This document shows, piece after piece, positions 1-8,414 of a DNA stretch of 46,369 bases. Source of the stretch: Mesorhizobium sp. (GTDB lineage Bacteria; Pseudomonadota; Alphaproteobacteria; Rhizobiales; Rhizobiaceae). How positions within the stretch are numbered: the stretch's first letter is position 1; each line of letters starts with the position of its first letter. The DNA lies in contig NZ_SUEG01000012.1 of assembly GCF_005063415.1 (NCBI RefSeq), positions 1 through 46,369 on the forward strand, given 5' to 3'. The translations under genes and the position numbers were made by a program. The notes under the pieces are model-generated. The model was not told the origin of the DNA, made no database searches, and saw nothing but the letters and a program-made list of their open reading frames with translations.

Positions 1-177
1 ACCTGCATGCTACATAAACCGAACCAGCTAGGGGCCGGACTTGTTCCTCGGGAATGTTCGGTAGAAATTTGTGAGCGGGGGATGAGTGGCTCGCGTGCCC
101 CCCGGCGCGCTATGCGGTTCAGTTCGAATTCCGTCCTGGCACGTGCGGCGGGAAAACCGGGGCGGCTTCTACGTCCG

Positions 178-375
178 TCACCTATCCATCGCGAACGGCT
201 CATGCTCGGGAAGGTGATGATGCAGCACTTCGACAAGGTTTCGCTTGTCGAATGTCTGCCCGCACATTGGACAGAACTCCAAATGCCCCGGTTCGTCGTT
301 GTCCGGCGACCCGTGGATTTTGCCTTTCATAGTTGGCGGATTGTGCTTATCCCGTCTCACGTCGTCACCCATCAT
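178..375 (-). CDS. small hypothetical protein with Cys/His cluster
   Basis: A 65-residue ORF of unrecognised function. The centre carries CPMCGQTF followed about 14 residues later by HHHLPEH, a CxxC...H-x-H arrangement compatible with a small zinc finger. This is seen in the sequence; zinc binding is inference. It reads leftward and stands alone: the next recognisable gene on the same strand starts more than 1 kb away. The start shown is the first of two consecutive ATG codons, with only a weak AGG upstream. It could be a free-standing small regulator or a remnant of a longer protein. Confidence 0.4.
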   Translation of the reverse strand: MMGDDVRRDKHNPPTMKGKIHGSPDNDEPGHLEFCPMCGQTFDKRNLVEVLHHHLPEHEPFAMDR

Positions 376-985
376 AACCTGTTGGGATAGCCCGACGGCA
401 TTTGGGGGACGATTGGCCGCTGGGCCTACCTACCGGCTGAGAGCGTTCGCCCCAGCTGGGCCGGATTATACGCCCGTTCATGCATCATTGCTAATTTAAT
501 AAAATGATCATGGTACGTTCCCCTAGGCGCCAGTGCGATCGGGCCTAGACTCGATTCCGTGCGTAAACCAGTGAGTGCAAGGGCCGCCTCGAGTTCATTC
601 CGCCGATGCAGCCCAAGCTGGTTTCAAAGCGAGGGCGAACAGCCGGTGCCGAGCAAAGCCGTCGAACAAGCGATCTGTGACCGACCCACTTGAACCGGCC
701 GAAGCCGCACCCGGCGCTTGAATAATTCAACCGCTGCAAAACTCAAGTCTGATCAAGCCGAAAAATCTGTAGACTAAAAACCCGCTCGTTACAGAACTTG
801 CAACTTCGGGCCAAAGTGGTGCCCCGAACGGGAGTTAGGCTGTACCCTATCTCCCCGCCGTCCGGGGAGCCAACTGGCATTCGGGGTTTGCGGAACTTGT
901 CGCTTGTTAGGGGACACCGCGAACCCCATGAAGTCAAAAGCGTTTCGGGATTGGCTGTTTGCTGAGATGCATCCAAACGACGCCC
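376..985. other. intergenic stretch without a recognisable gene
   Basis: Short ORFs occur on both strands but none shows family features, a good ribosome site or convincing codon use. A perfect 7-bp stem with a 5-nt loop lies at 851-869 (CTCCCCG / CGGGGAG), downstream of the LuxR-type gene that reads leftward and ends at 986. It has no clear T-run on that strand, so it is only a possible terminator. Base composition is lower in GC than the gene-dense part of the window. Confidence 0.4.
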
Positions 986-1693
986 TTATGGCAAGACTGA
1001 AATGCGCCCAAGAAGAGCCACCAGTTCCGCCTGACGTTTCGTTTCGGTCTTGGCGAACAGCGAGGCAAGCTGGGAGCGGATCGTGGTGCGGCTGAGGCGC
1101 CAACTGCGGGCAATTTCCAAAGGCGCATCGCCCTGAGCCAAACGCAACGCGAGGTGCGTTTCCGCGCTCGTCAAGCCAAACATCTTTTGCAGTGTCTGAG
1201 GATTTGGCCCCGACCTGTTCTCGCGGTCCAGCAACGCCACAATGCTCGTTCCGTCAGGAGCGATAAACCCGTTCTCGTCCAATATTACCGGCCTGTCGCC
1301 GCTGCTGCGGATCACTACCCACGATAGTGAGCCCGGCAGGAAATGGGCCGGAACATTCGCGATCAGCCGCCTCAAGGCCAGCGAAAGCCCGCTGGCCGTA
1401 TCGGCCACTTCGCCCTGGCGCTCCAGCGTGGTTTGAGCGGCGGCGTTCCATTCGACCACTTTCCTCTCGCGGTTCAGCACGAGATAGCCACAGCCGATGC
1501 GATCAAGCATGCCGGTTATGGATTCTAGGCTGCGTGCTCTTGGCTCCCCGACCCCTGCGCTCAGTCGATCTGATTGACGATCTGGATAGGCATAAGAGGG
1601 CCCCTTTGTATGCGCCTCACGGTCATACTTGGTCCTCATCACAATGTATCGGTTGCCAGCTGCAGCTTCAGTGTGTCTATCGATCAGAGTCAT
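986..1693 (-). CDS. LuxR-family transcriptional regulator with N-terminal PAS-like region
   Basis: A 235-residue predicted DNA-binding regulator. The C-terminal ~65 residues form a LuxR/GerE helix-turn-helix: LTSAETHLALRLAQGDAPLE is the scaffold helix pair, followed by IARSWRLSRTTIRSQLASLF as recognition element. Residues ~55-90 (GCGYLVLNRERKVVEWN) look like the start of a PAS sensor domain, which in this family senses a ligand or redox state; the ligand is unknown. A GGGG element 6 nt before the ATG supports this start, but a later start nearer the PAS region is possible because the first ~45 residues are low in features. It is monocistronic. A copy of the dispersed repeat lies just upstream, at 1763-1835. 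Confidence 0.75.
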   Translation of the reverse strand: MTLIDRHTEAAAGNRYIVMRTKYDREAHTKGPSYAYPDRQSDRLSAGVGEPRARSLESITGMLDRIGCGYLVLNRERKVVEWNAAAQTTLERQGEVADTASGLSLALRRLIANVPAHFLPGSLSWVVIRSSGDRPVILDENGFIAPDGTSIVALLDRENRSGPNPQTLQKMFGLTSAETHLALRLAQGDAPLEIARSWRLSRTTIRSQLASLFAKTETKRQAELVALLGRISVLP

Positions 1694-1762
1694 TTTCTAC
1701 CCCTGCCCAAAGTTTCACCAGCCCGAAGCAAATGGATTCCTCAACCACGCTTCCACAATACG

Positions 1763-1835
1763 CGGTTCTATACGAACCAAATTGAAGATTGTCGTTAGCT
1801 TCGCATCCAGAAACTTATCTCGGAATGCATTTCTT
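1763..1835 (+). repeat. dispersed 73-nt repeat, copy A
   Basis: This segment matches 4853-4925 over 73 nt with about nine mismatches and no gaps. The best-kept core is the 20-mer ATCCAGAAACTTATCTCGGA (copy B differs in the last two positions). A shorter, more diverged inverted copy is at 13471-13516. It lies upstream of the leftward LuxR-type gene. All three frames give similar short peptides in copies A and B, so a decayed coding origin is possible, but the conservation is at DNA level. Confidence 0.75.
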
Positions 1836-2435
1836 AAGATTTTCTTCATGCCGCCAAGCTGCCGATAGTATTCCTGCTCACCTGTTTCCGACACCACACA
1901 GCCCTCCCACGAAAGGGCAAGATTATCAGAACTTCGTACAGCTCTTTTATCTCAAAACTGACCATAAATATGGGAGATCCCCATGACCACCACCGCCACC
2001 ACGCCCCGCTCAACGAGCGTTACGAGCACCACCGAGTCAGCCAAGCCGTATCGCGGACGGCGGATGTCAATTTCCCGAAAAGCTCAACCTCAGGGGGGCA
2101 GCACAGTAAGCAATCTGCCTACGGTCTGCAGGACTAGCATCAACAGAAAAACCCAAAGAACGACCCAAGAACCCCCGCCACCATAACGGTGCGACGCTTG
2201 CCTCGCATGCTTCCTCCCTAGAAAGCGCTTCTCCCTCAGGGACTAGACATCGCTGCTAGCTAGAAAGCCAGCTAATTGTCGTGGGGGTGTTGCTTGCTCG
2301 ACCACCAGATCAGGTAGATTGATCCCATCCTAAGCACCGGGACGCGCCTGTCGCGCTCGCGGGTACCAACTCGCGATAGGTTTTCACCTTCAGAGGCGCG
2401 ACAACGCAAAGTTCACCGGCCCGGCCAAGCGCCGA
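1836..2435. other. intergenic stretch, possible small ORF at 1983-2186
   Basis: No gene is firmly recognised. An ATG at 1983 follows GGGAGA and opens a 67-codon frame whose first residues are Thr/Ser rich (MTTTATTPRSTSVTSTTES); it resembles no family I know. On the other strand, an excellent ribosome site (GGGAGGAAGC then ATG near 2209) opens only a 22-codon frame. The adjacent frame encodes a hydrophobic stretch (VLWVFLLMLVLQTVGRLL) ending at 2013, as if a small membrane protein had been frameshifted. Confidence 0.35.
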
Positions 2436-2849
2436 CTATTTGACAAGCGCGCAAATGGCATATGCTGTCAGCGTCCAAGCTGTTGGGGGCGTAGTGGCTA
2501 CATGCGCTTGTGCTACCCACCCCGGAGCTGGGGAAGTAACCGGCAAGCTCCTAGAAATTAGAGCATTTGAATTTGACGCGCTGGCACCGCCACCTATCAC
2601 GACTTTTGGCTTGGGACACCAAGCCTGTGCGGATTTGTCTGGGCTTGTATCACTCGCACTTGCATAATGGGTGATTTCCCAACCGCTGACGCCGTCCTTC
2701 CCCGCTGGACCCTCAGCCCCCATTGCACCTTTAGGTCCCTGCTTGCCGGGCAGACCTTGTGGACCGACAGGCCCTTGGGGCCCTGGGGGCCCCGCCGTTG
2801 CGCAACCTGCAAGCAAGGCGACACATGCTAGAGTGGTAATAATTCTCAT
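2436..2849 (-). CDS. lipoprotein with collagen-like Gly-X-Y repeats
   Basis: A 137-residue exported lipoprotein. The N-terminus [16 protein letters not shown] is a lipoprotein signal peptide with lipobox LAGC. It is followed directly by about a dozen Gly-X-Y triplets ([18 protein letters not shown] and on to GPAGKDG), the bacterial collagen-like pattern, then a non-repetitive C-terminal domain of ~80 residues with no recognised fold. The ATG at 2849 has GGAGG 5 nt upstream and is preferred over the GTG two codons earlier. The protein is probably anchored to the cell envelope with a short rigid stalk presenting the C-terminal domain; its partner is unknown. Collagen-like proteins in bacteria often serve adhesion or surface display, but that is family knowledge and not shown here. 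Confidence 0.8.
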   Translation of the reverse strand: MRIITTLACVALLAGCATAGPPGPQGPVGPQGLPGKQGPKGAMGAEGPAGKDGVSGWEITHYASASDTSPDKSAQAWCPKPKVVIGGGASASNSNALISRSLPVTSPAPGWVAQAHVATTPPTAWTLTAYAICALVK

Positions 2850-3123
2850 GACCACCTCCCCGGTTTCCCGGTGAGTTTGACGACAAAAACATTCGCCAAA
2901 TCGAGCGAATGTATCACCACGCGATTGTCGCGGATAGGAACGCGATCGGCGGCTAACGGAACGTCGTATATGCGCCGTGACGACGGGCAGCCAGCAATCG
3001 TGGCGTAGAGTGTTGACGCACCTTCCTTGCGGCCTCTTTCAAGGTTATCGGGTCATCGTCCAGTATGTCTTCTCGGTTTCGCCTCATGTGAAACCCTTGC
3101 ACAATTCCCAGGCGCTCGCCCGG

Positions 3124-3897
3124 TCATTTTTGCCCGCCCCCGGGCGCCGACAACGCTGCGTCCTTCTTCTTTTTCAAGCGCTGAGGCACTTTAGATCGGA
3201 CCTCCGCTACGCCGTCAGCAGACTTCTTCCGCAATTGAGGCGTAACAAATTTGTCGGTGATGAAGTGTTCCAAGCTGCCAATGAGAGGATCGAGATCCTT
3301 GAACGAAGGGCTCCAGCCACGATGGGCGGAAGCATTGCCGGCATTTATCAGCACCTCGAAATCGTCGCGTTGTAACGGGGTAATCAGGCCCGAGTCCTCC
3401 ATAGTTTTGATCTTGGCTTCAAATGCCTGCTCTGGATCGACGCCAAGAACTTCCGATGCCACATCGAAGGCAGAGCGGATCCCGATTGCTGCGAAGATAT
3501 TCAGATCGTGGTCAAGAGCTTCATAAATCTGAAACAGGCAAGCTTCTAGATCGGCTGATTTGTCATGCTCAATGTAGCTATTCAGCCTGTCTAACCAGGC
3601 AGGCCGGTCGCGCTTAAATTTAGCCGGCCAGCTCTTAACTAGAATGTCGTGCTCATACTCGACGTTTCCAGCGCTGTCATATCCAACAGGATAGTGCGAC
3701 TCGGAATCGGTGAACTCCGACTGGGCAAAGACATGATCACAGCCGCAGCAGACGAGCAGATACCAATCCTTCCACCAATCGTAGTTCCCTTCGCTGCCAG
3801 TTACGCGGTGGTGACCTTTGATTTCACAATTCCGCTCGCCTTTGCACGATGCGCAGAACGCTTTCTGCCTTGAACCGATTCTGTTCTGCTCGCTCAC
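3124..3897 (-). CDS. DUF4145 domain-containing protein with N-terminal zinc-ribbon-like cysteines
   Basis: About 257 residues from the chosen GTG (VSEQNRIGSRQKAFCASCKG), which has AAGGG 7 nt upstream; the frame also opens earlier, at 3972. The N-terminal part has two cysteine clusters, CASC and CCGC, about 45 residues apart, which look like a split zinc ribbon. The middle carries the DUF4145 signature: LEACLFQIYEALDHDL, GIRSAFDVASEVLGVD and the NAGNASAHRGW motif. The C-terminus is Lys/Arg rich. DUF4145 proteins occur alone or fused to restriction and other defence enzymes; the function is not established. It is isolated here and no restriction gene is adjacent, so I make no functional claim. 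Confidence 0.75.
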   Translation of the reverse strand: MSEQNRIGSRQKAFCASCKGERNCEIKGHHRVTGSEGNYDWWKDWYLLVCCGCDHVFAQSEFTDSESHYPVGYDSAGNVEYEHDILVKSWPAKFKRDRPAWLDRLNSYIEHDKSADLEACLFQIYEALDHDLNIFAAIGIRSAFDVASEVLGVDPEQAFEAKIKTMEDSGLITPLQRDDFEVLINAGNASAHRGWSPSFKDLDPLIGSLEHFITDKFVTPQLRKKSADGVAEVRSKVPQRLKKKKDAALSAPGGGQK

Positions 3898-4169
3898 GCA
3901 GCTGCCCTTGTAATTCACGCTATTTAGATAGACCTTGTCGCAGGAAATGAGTGAGAGCGCGAGCCAGAACAACCGAGGAACGAGTTGCTACGCTTTTTGC
4001 AACGCAACGCTACGGTATCGAACGGGACGAGGCGTCACGAACAGCGCAAGCAAGCTTCGAAACCGTTGAGGGATAAGGCTTTGCGGGTACGCGGCGGGAT
4101 GGCTAGGGATGGCTGGTAGCGAATTTCAAGTCCGGTGCCTTGGCAACAGCGCGTCGCGACTGAACGGAT

Positions 4170-4403
4170 TCATGCGACGCGCCTTCCCGCAGCCTTTTGC
4201 CGACGAGACTTGACCGCCTCAAGCAGTTCGCGCTCGCTGGTGTGAGCATTTCGAAAAATGGCCACAACCATTACTGTCAAGATTTCGGCGGCCGGGTCCA
4301 AAGGGTCGAGATGCTCATCCGCGCAGACCTGATCGAACACGCGTTCGCAAATAGCCAGGTCATGAGGGCTGAGGCAGGTGCGATTGAAATGCCGACGCAA
4401 CAT
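4170..4403 (-). CDS. small hypothetical protein, ELLEA family
   Basis: A 77-residue ORF starting MLRRHFNRTCLSPHDLAICE. Its C-terminal half contains AAEILTVMVVAIFRNAHTSE then RELLEAVKSRR. The same layout (AEMIARVVIS ... REELLEAARLAAR) is found in the 61-residue ORF at 17826-18011, so the two appear to be paralogs of a small family. Function unknown; no catalytic motif or membrane segment. An AAAAGG element precedes the ATG. Having a homolog elsewhere in the window favours a real gene. Confidence 0.55.
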   Translation of the reverse strand: MLRRHFNRTCLSPHDLAICERVFDQVCADEHLDPLDPAAEILTVMVVAIFRNAHTSERELLEAVKSRRQKAAGRRVA

Positions 4404-4517
4404 CTGTTCGAACCTTTTCAGGGCCCGCTACCGTGCTTGCGGCGGGCTTTTGCTGATGAACCGCTGAAGCGATGGCTGTCTAAATGACAATGTCATCGGC
4501 AGTGCATAGGAATCAAT

Positions 4518-4817
4518 TTACTTGGTTCCTGATTGCTCCGTTATTAATCCTAGCATAATCGCACACTCACGGGCTTTATATTGTCCGGTAATCATAAGTC
4601 TATAGTAATCCTGCCGCTTGTTTTCCGGGACGTGAAATCCGCGCCGAAATTCGGCTGCCTCTTTCGGAGTTCGAGTGCAACCGAGTTTGCTGGCGGTGAC
4701 TTTCAAACTCGCCAGTGAGCATCCGACCTTTGCCGCAATGTTTTTCAACGGCTCGTTGTTACCGTATCCATCCAGAATTATCCTGCGACGAGCTTCGCTG
4801 TTGAGCCTAGTGGCCAT
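4518..4817 (-). CDS. small helix-turn-helix protein, phage or plasmid type
   Basis: A 99-residue protein. Residues ~22-45 (PLKNIAAKVGCSLASLKVTA) fit a helix-turn-helix, followed by SKLGCTRTP, the pattern of small DNA-binding proteins from phages and plasmids that judge whether a residue array should be bound repeatedly. A GGAG element 9 nt before the ATG supports the start. The upstream end faces repeat copy B and the rightward AraC gene, so the two are divergently arranged. Function is inferred only from the helix-turn-helix; no partner gene is adjacent. Confidence 0.6.
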   Translation of the reverse strand: MATRLNSEARRRIILDGYGNNEPLKNIAAKVGCSLASLKVTASKLGCTRTPKEAAEFRRGFHVPENKRQDYYRLMITGQYKARECAIMLGLITEQSGTK

Positions 4818-4852
4818 TTTGGTGGTCTCCTCAACTGATATTCCACGATGCC

Positions 4853-4925
4853 CGATTCTATACGCACCAGGTTGAAGAGTGTCGTTGGCGTCGCATCCAG
4901 AAACTTATCTCGCAATGCATTTCTT
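4853..4925 (+). repeat. dispersed 73-nt repeat, copy B
   Basis: Matches copy A at 1763-1835 in the same orientation over its full length with about nine mismatches. It occupies the space between two divergent regulator genes (helix-turn-helix protein leftward, AraC-type protein rightward), so it overlaps the likely promoter region of both. Confidence 0.75.
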
Positions 4926-5048
4926 GCCGTAATCCAGCGTGATCGCCGTTTCAGTCGACTCGAGTTCACCAGTCTTGCCAGATGCCCGAAGTACACCACA
5001 TGATTGAGACGGGCATGGGCATACCCGATTCGGATATGGCACCACGCG

Positions 5049-6191
5049 ATGGACACTAAGAGGCAAGACGAGGTCCGTGCGGGGCAGCCGCGGGACCGTG
5101 ATCGGCGTCGTTGGCCACGCGAAGATCAACCCCACAATGAGGACGCTCCATCGCCCGCGCCGGCGTTCGAACCTCTGCCCTTTTCGACGCTGGAACTGGC
5201 GCCAGAGGATCAGTTCGCCGCTTGGCAAGCGCATATGGCGCCGCTTGTCGAGGTCAGGTTGCCGGATGACAAATCGTTGAACGATGGCTTTCCCGCCGAC
5301 CACACGGCTTGGAATCTCGGTGGCATGCTGATGATTCAACAGCGCGCGCCGGCACATAGCTTCATGCGTTCCGCCGCGAAGCTCCGATCCAGTTCGATCG
5401 ATCACTGGTATATCGTCTTGCCTCGTACCGGCCGGTCGTGGACGGAGATCGATCGCCGCGTTGCGGAAAACCAGCCGGGCAAGTTGGAGATCAGATCACT
5501 TGGCTATCCGTTTCGCGGGAGGGTAACGGACTCGGAAAGTCTCGTTCTCTATCTGCCGCGTGATTTGTTCTCTGATGCGGCGTCAACCCTCGATGCAAAC
5601 AACAATTCAATTCTGTCCGGTAACTTTGCCAACCTCTTGGTCGACTACGTCAACAGCATCGAAGCAAGGCTGCGCAGTCTCACCGCTGACGATCTACCCC
5701 GCATTGTACACGTAACACGCAGCATGATCATTGCCTGCCTCGGGCCTCCGGCCGAACAGGCTGCGGCCGCCGAACAATTGAGAAGTGTCGCCCTAATGGA
5801 GCGAGCGCGTCGATACGTCCAAAACAATTTGGATGCAGCTCATCTCACACCGGATTCAATGTGCCGGGCGCTCGGCGTATCGCGCTCTCGTCTCTATCAG
5901 GTGTTCGAACCGAGCGGTGGCGTTCTCCATTACATACAAAGTCGCCGCCTTATGGCAGCCCATGTTGCTCTTAGCGATCCAGCGGACAGGCGGCGCATTG
6001 TTGAAATTGCTGAGGCCTTTGGGTTTAGTTCAGCGGCTAATTTCAGCCGAGCATTCAGCAAGGAATTCGGTTACAGCCCCCGCGAAGGCCGCAGTACTGT
6101 GGTATTGCCGCGCCCCGCCCACTCTGTTTCGCATGCCGGAGACAAGGAGGCCTCTTCCTTTGAAGGTTGGCTCAAGGCGCTCGGAAACTGA
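5049..6191 (+). CDS. AraC-family transcriptional regulator
   Basis: About 380 residues. The C-terminal ~100 residues form the double helix-turn-helix of AraC/XylS proteins: LTPDSMCRALGVSRSRLYQV is the first, and RRIVEIAEAFGFSSAANFSR with AFSKEFGYSPRE the second plus the family signature. The N-terminal ~220 residues resemble the AraC-binding-like ligand domain (FSTLELAPEDQFAAWQAHM near its start, then YIVLPRTGRSW). I chose the ATG at 5049; a TTG at 5004 would add 15 residues and has no better ribosome site. Residues 1-45 are charged and probably unstructured. The protein may act on itself or on the divergent or downstream genes; the ligand is unknown. Confidence 0.85.
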   Translation: MDTKRQDEVRAGQPRDRDRRRWPREDQPHNEDAPSPAPAFEPLPFSTLELAPEDQFAAWQAHMAPLVEVRLPDDKSLNDGFPADHTAWNLGGMLMIQQRAPAHSFMRSAAKLRSSSIDHWYIVLPRTGRSWTEIDRRVAENQPGKLEIRSLGYPFRGRVTDSESLVLYLPRDLFSDAASTLDANNNSILSGNFANLLVDYVNSIEARLRSLTADDLPRIVHVTRSMIIACLGPPAEQAAAAEQLRSVALMERARRYVQNNLDAAHLTPDSMCRALGVSRSRLYQVFEPSGGVLHYIQSRRLMAAHVALSDPADRRRIVEIAEAFGFSSAANFSRAFSKEFGYSPREGRSTVVLPRPAHSVSHAGDKEASSFEGWLKALGN

Positions 6192-6329
6192 TTACAGGAT
6201 CGCGAAGCTGATTGGGCTGACTCAGAAGAGGGGTTCCCCGGGCCGCGAAGGTCCACGCCGCCTCATGGACCACAATATCTTCGTGTCGCGCCTACTGCGC
6301 ATCAATCACACAGCTGATTCTGGCCAATT

Positions 6330-6351
6330 CACGGTTTGTTAACGAACTGTG
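6330..6351. promoter_or_regulatory. 22-bp near-perfect palindrome, candidate operator
   Basis: The segment is centred on GTTAAC at 6338-6343, with arms reading CACGGTTTGTT and AACGAACTGTG; 9 of 11 base pairs are symmetric. It sits 168 nt upstream of the GGDEF-EAL gene in a 327-nt space that otherwise holds no ORF of note. A possible sigma-70-like promoter (TTGCCA at 6448-6453, 16-nt spacer, TATTTT at 6470-6475) lies between the palindrome and the gene. Binding by any protein is inference; the AraC protein just upstream or the downstream OmpR-type regulator are possible candidates. Confidence 0.45.
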
Positions 6352-6518
6352 ACGGTTCATCGTTATCGATAATTTGCCGCCAATCACGGCGGAGAATACA
6401 TGGAACTAGGCTGCGGGCGGCTCTTATTAAGACTGCGATTTGAAAGTTTGCCAAGCTTGACAGTTATGCTATTTTTAGACTGGGGGGCGCGAGTCTGCAC
6501 CGCCTATGGAGGTGGTTC

Positions 6519-8261
6519 TTGCCCTCAGAGGCTTCAGGCGTCGGCACGGAGAGTGAGGGGCCTTCCTCGAGCGATGCTCCAAGTGTCGGCGAAGGGGTTC
6601 TCGCAGACCTTTTGGCGAACACGACCGAACTTTTGTCGTTCTATGACCGTGACTTTCGCCTGACGCACTACGCGGCCAGGCTCAAAGCATTGTACGGAGG
6701 CGCGGTAGCGCCGGGCGCCGCCGTCTGGGAGATCTACCCGAGCTTTCTCGATACGAGCTATCGCGACGAATTTCTTCGTGTGTTCCAGGGTGGCTCTCCG
6801 GCCAGCATCGACTTGCCGCGATCATCGGGCGGAGCGCACCGGTCCGTTTTTGTGTTCACCACGGCAAATGGTGCGGGAATCATCGAATTAAGGGAGGACG
6901 GCGGGCGGAGCGCAGCGGAGGAACAAGAGCATGTAGTTCTACTCCATCAGGCGACGCACGACGTGCTGACCGGACTGCAGAATCGGCGGCGATTCGGCGA
7001 GCGGCTGCAGCAGGCAATGGCGGCCCTCGGCGGATCAAAGCCGAAAGCCGCCCTTCTGCAAATTGACCTCGACGATTTCAAGGCGGTCAACGACACGCTC
7101 GGCCATGGAGCAGGCGACACTCTTCTTCAACTCGCGGCGGGTCGTATCCGCGACGCGCTGCAAGACGGCGAATCCGCTTACCGGTATGCCGGCGATGAGT
7201 TCGCTGTCATCCAATTGGGAAAGGAGCAGCCAGCAGAGGCTGAACGCCTCGCCGGATCTCTAGTCGACGCGTTCAAGGACCCGTTCGTCATCAACGGCAT
7301 TCCCGTGTTCGTCGGCTCGAGTATCGGAATTGCTTTCGGGCCGGAGCACGGGACAGATGGCGAACAGTTGATGAAAGCCGCTGACATTGCTCTTTACGCG
7401 GCCAAGACTGATGGACGCGGCTGCGCTCGAACATTCAACCGTTCGATGCTGCTCTTGCTCGAGCAACGCGAGAATCTCAGGCGCAGCCTTCGAACCGCGC
7501 TGGAGCGCGGCGAGCTTTATCTGGAGTATCAGCCGCTCATTCGGCCTCCCTCGTCAGTGACGGGTTTCGAAGCGCTGCTGCGGTGGCGGCACCCCGAGGT
7601 CGGAATCATTCCACCCAACGTGTTCATACCGATCGCCGAAGCCGACGGTCTGATGGACGAGATTGGACGATGGGTGCTCGAGGAAGCCTGTCGCCAGGCG
7701 TTGACGTGGCCTTCCTCGCTGACAGTCGCAGTGAACTTGTCGCCGGCTCAGTTCCTCAGCGGTTCGCTGACGGACACCGTCGCTCAGGTCGTCGACGCAG
7801 TTGGGATTGAAGCCGACAGACTTGAACTTGAGATAACCGAGAGGGTTCTACTTGAGAAGACGATCGACAATATAGACACATTGAATACGCTGAATGTCTT
7901 GGGAATACGAATATCGCTAGACGATTTTGGAACATACTATTCTTCGTTGGGCTACCTTAAAAATTTTCCCTTCGATACGTTGAAGATAGATCAGTACTTT
8001 ATTGCGGACTTGGAGACCGATCTCAAAAGCCAAACGATCGTGCGATCGATCATGAATCTGGCGCACGGCCTCGGGATAAATGTCACTGCCGAGGGGGTCG
8101 AGACCCCGGCACAGGCACGGTGGCTGATCAAGGAGAATTGCGATTGCCTGCAAGGCAACTTCCTGGGAAAGCCGCTTGGAGCCGAGGCGATCAGCGGTTT
8201 CATCAGGCGGTCCCCGCTGAGGGTGGTACGCGCGATGGAGGAATCAAAACAAGCGCTCTAG
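6519..8261 (+). CDS. PAS-GGDEF-EAL cyclic-di-GMP turnover protein
   Basis: 580 residues. It starts at a TTG with GGAGGT at 6508-6513, five bases upstream; no ATG fits. Residues ~28-120 resemble a PAS fold; the GGDEF domain (~145-305) carries AGDEF at 224-228, an accepted active variant, but no RxxD inhibitory site is visible upstream of it. The EAL domain (~320-570) carries EALLRW at 351-356, NLSPAQF, EITERVLL, a DDFG loop with Tyr in place of the usual second Gly (DDFGTYYSSL) and AEGVETP, so the phosphodiesterase residues look intact. Both activities are therefore possible. It has no membrane segment and is probably cytosolic. It lies 153 nt upstream of the partner-switching genes, which suggests it is a source or target of their output, as the diguanylate cyclase SiaD is in the SiaABCD system. 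Confidence 0.93.
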   Translation: MPSEASGVGTESEGPSSSDAPSVGEGVLADLLANTTELLSFYDRDFRLTHYAARLKALYGGAVAPGAAVWEIYPSFLDTSYRDEFLRVFQGGSPASIDLPRSSGGAHRSVFVFTTANGAGIIELREDGGRSAAEEQEHVVLLHQATHDVLTGLQNRRRFGERLQQAMAALGGSKPKAALLQIDLDDFKAVNDTLGHGAGDTLLQLAAGRIRDALQDGESAYRYAGDEFAVIQLGKEQPAEAERLAGSLVDAFKDPFVINGIPVFVGSSIGIAFGPEHGTDGEQLMKAADIALYAAKTDGRGCARTFNRSMLLLLEQRENLRRSLRTALERGELYLEYQPLIRPPSSVTGFEALLRWRHPEVGIIPPNVFIPIAEADGLMDEIGRWVLEEACRQALTWPSSLTVAVNLSPAQFLSGSLTDTVAQVVDAVGIEADRLELEITERVLLEKTIDNIDTLNTLNVLGIRISLDDFGTYYSSLGYLKNFPFDTLKIDQYFIADLETDLKSQTIVRSIMNLAHGLGINVTAEGVETPAQARWLIKENCDCLQGNFLGKPLGAEAISGFIRRSPLRVVRAMEESKQAL

Positions 8262-8414
8262 CGCCTTGCGCCCTTCGTTAACGGTGAGGCGGAGATTTGT
8301 AGAACGATCGAGGCAGATACCGCGCAATTCTTCGAGTCGGTGCGAGACTGACTCATTACGGGCGCGGGAAATTTTTCATCGCGGAGGCCATCACCCCGCG
8401 AGAGCTCAATACTG

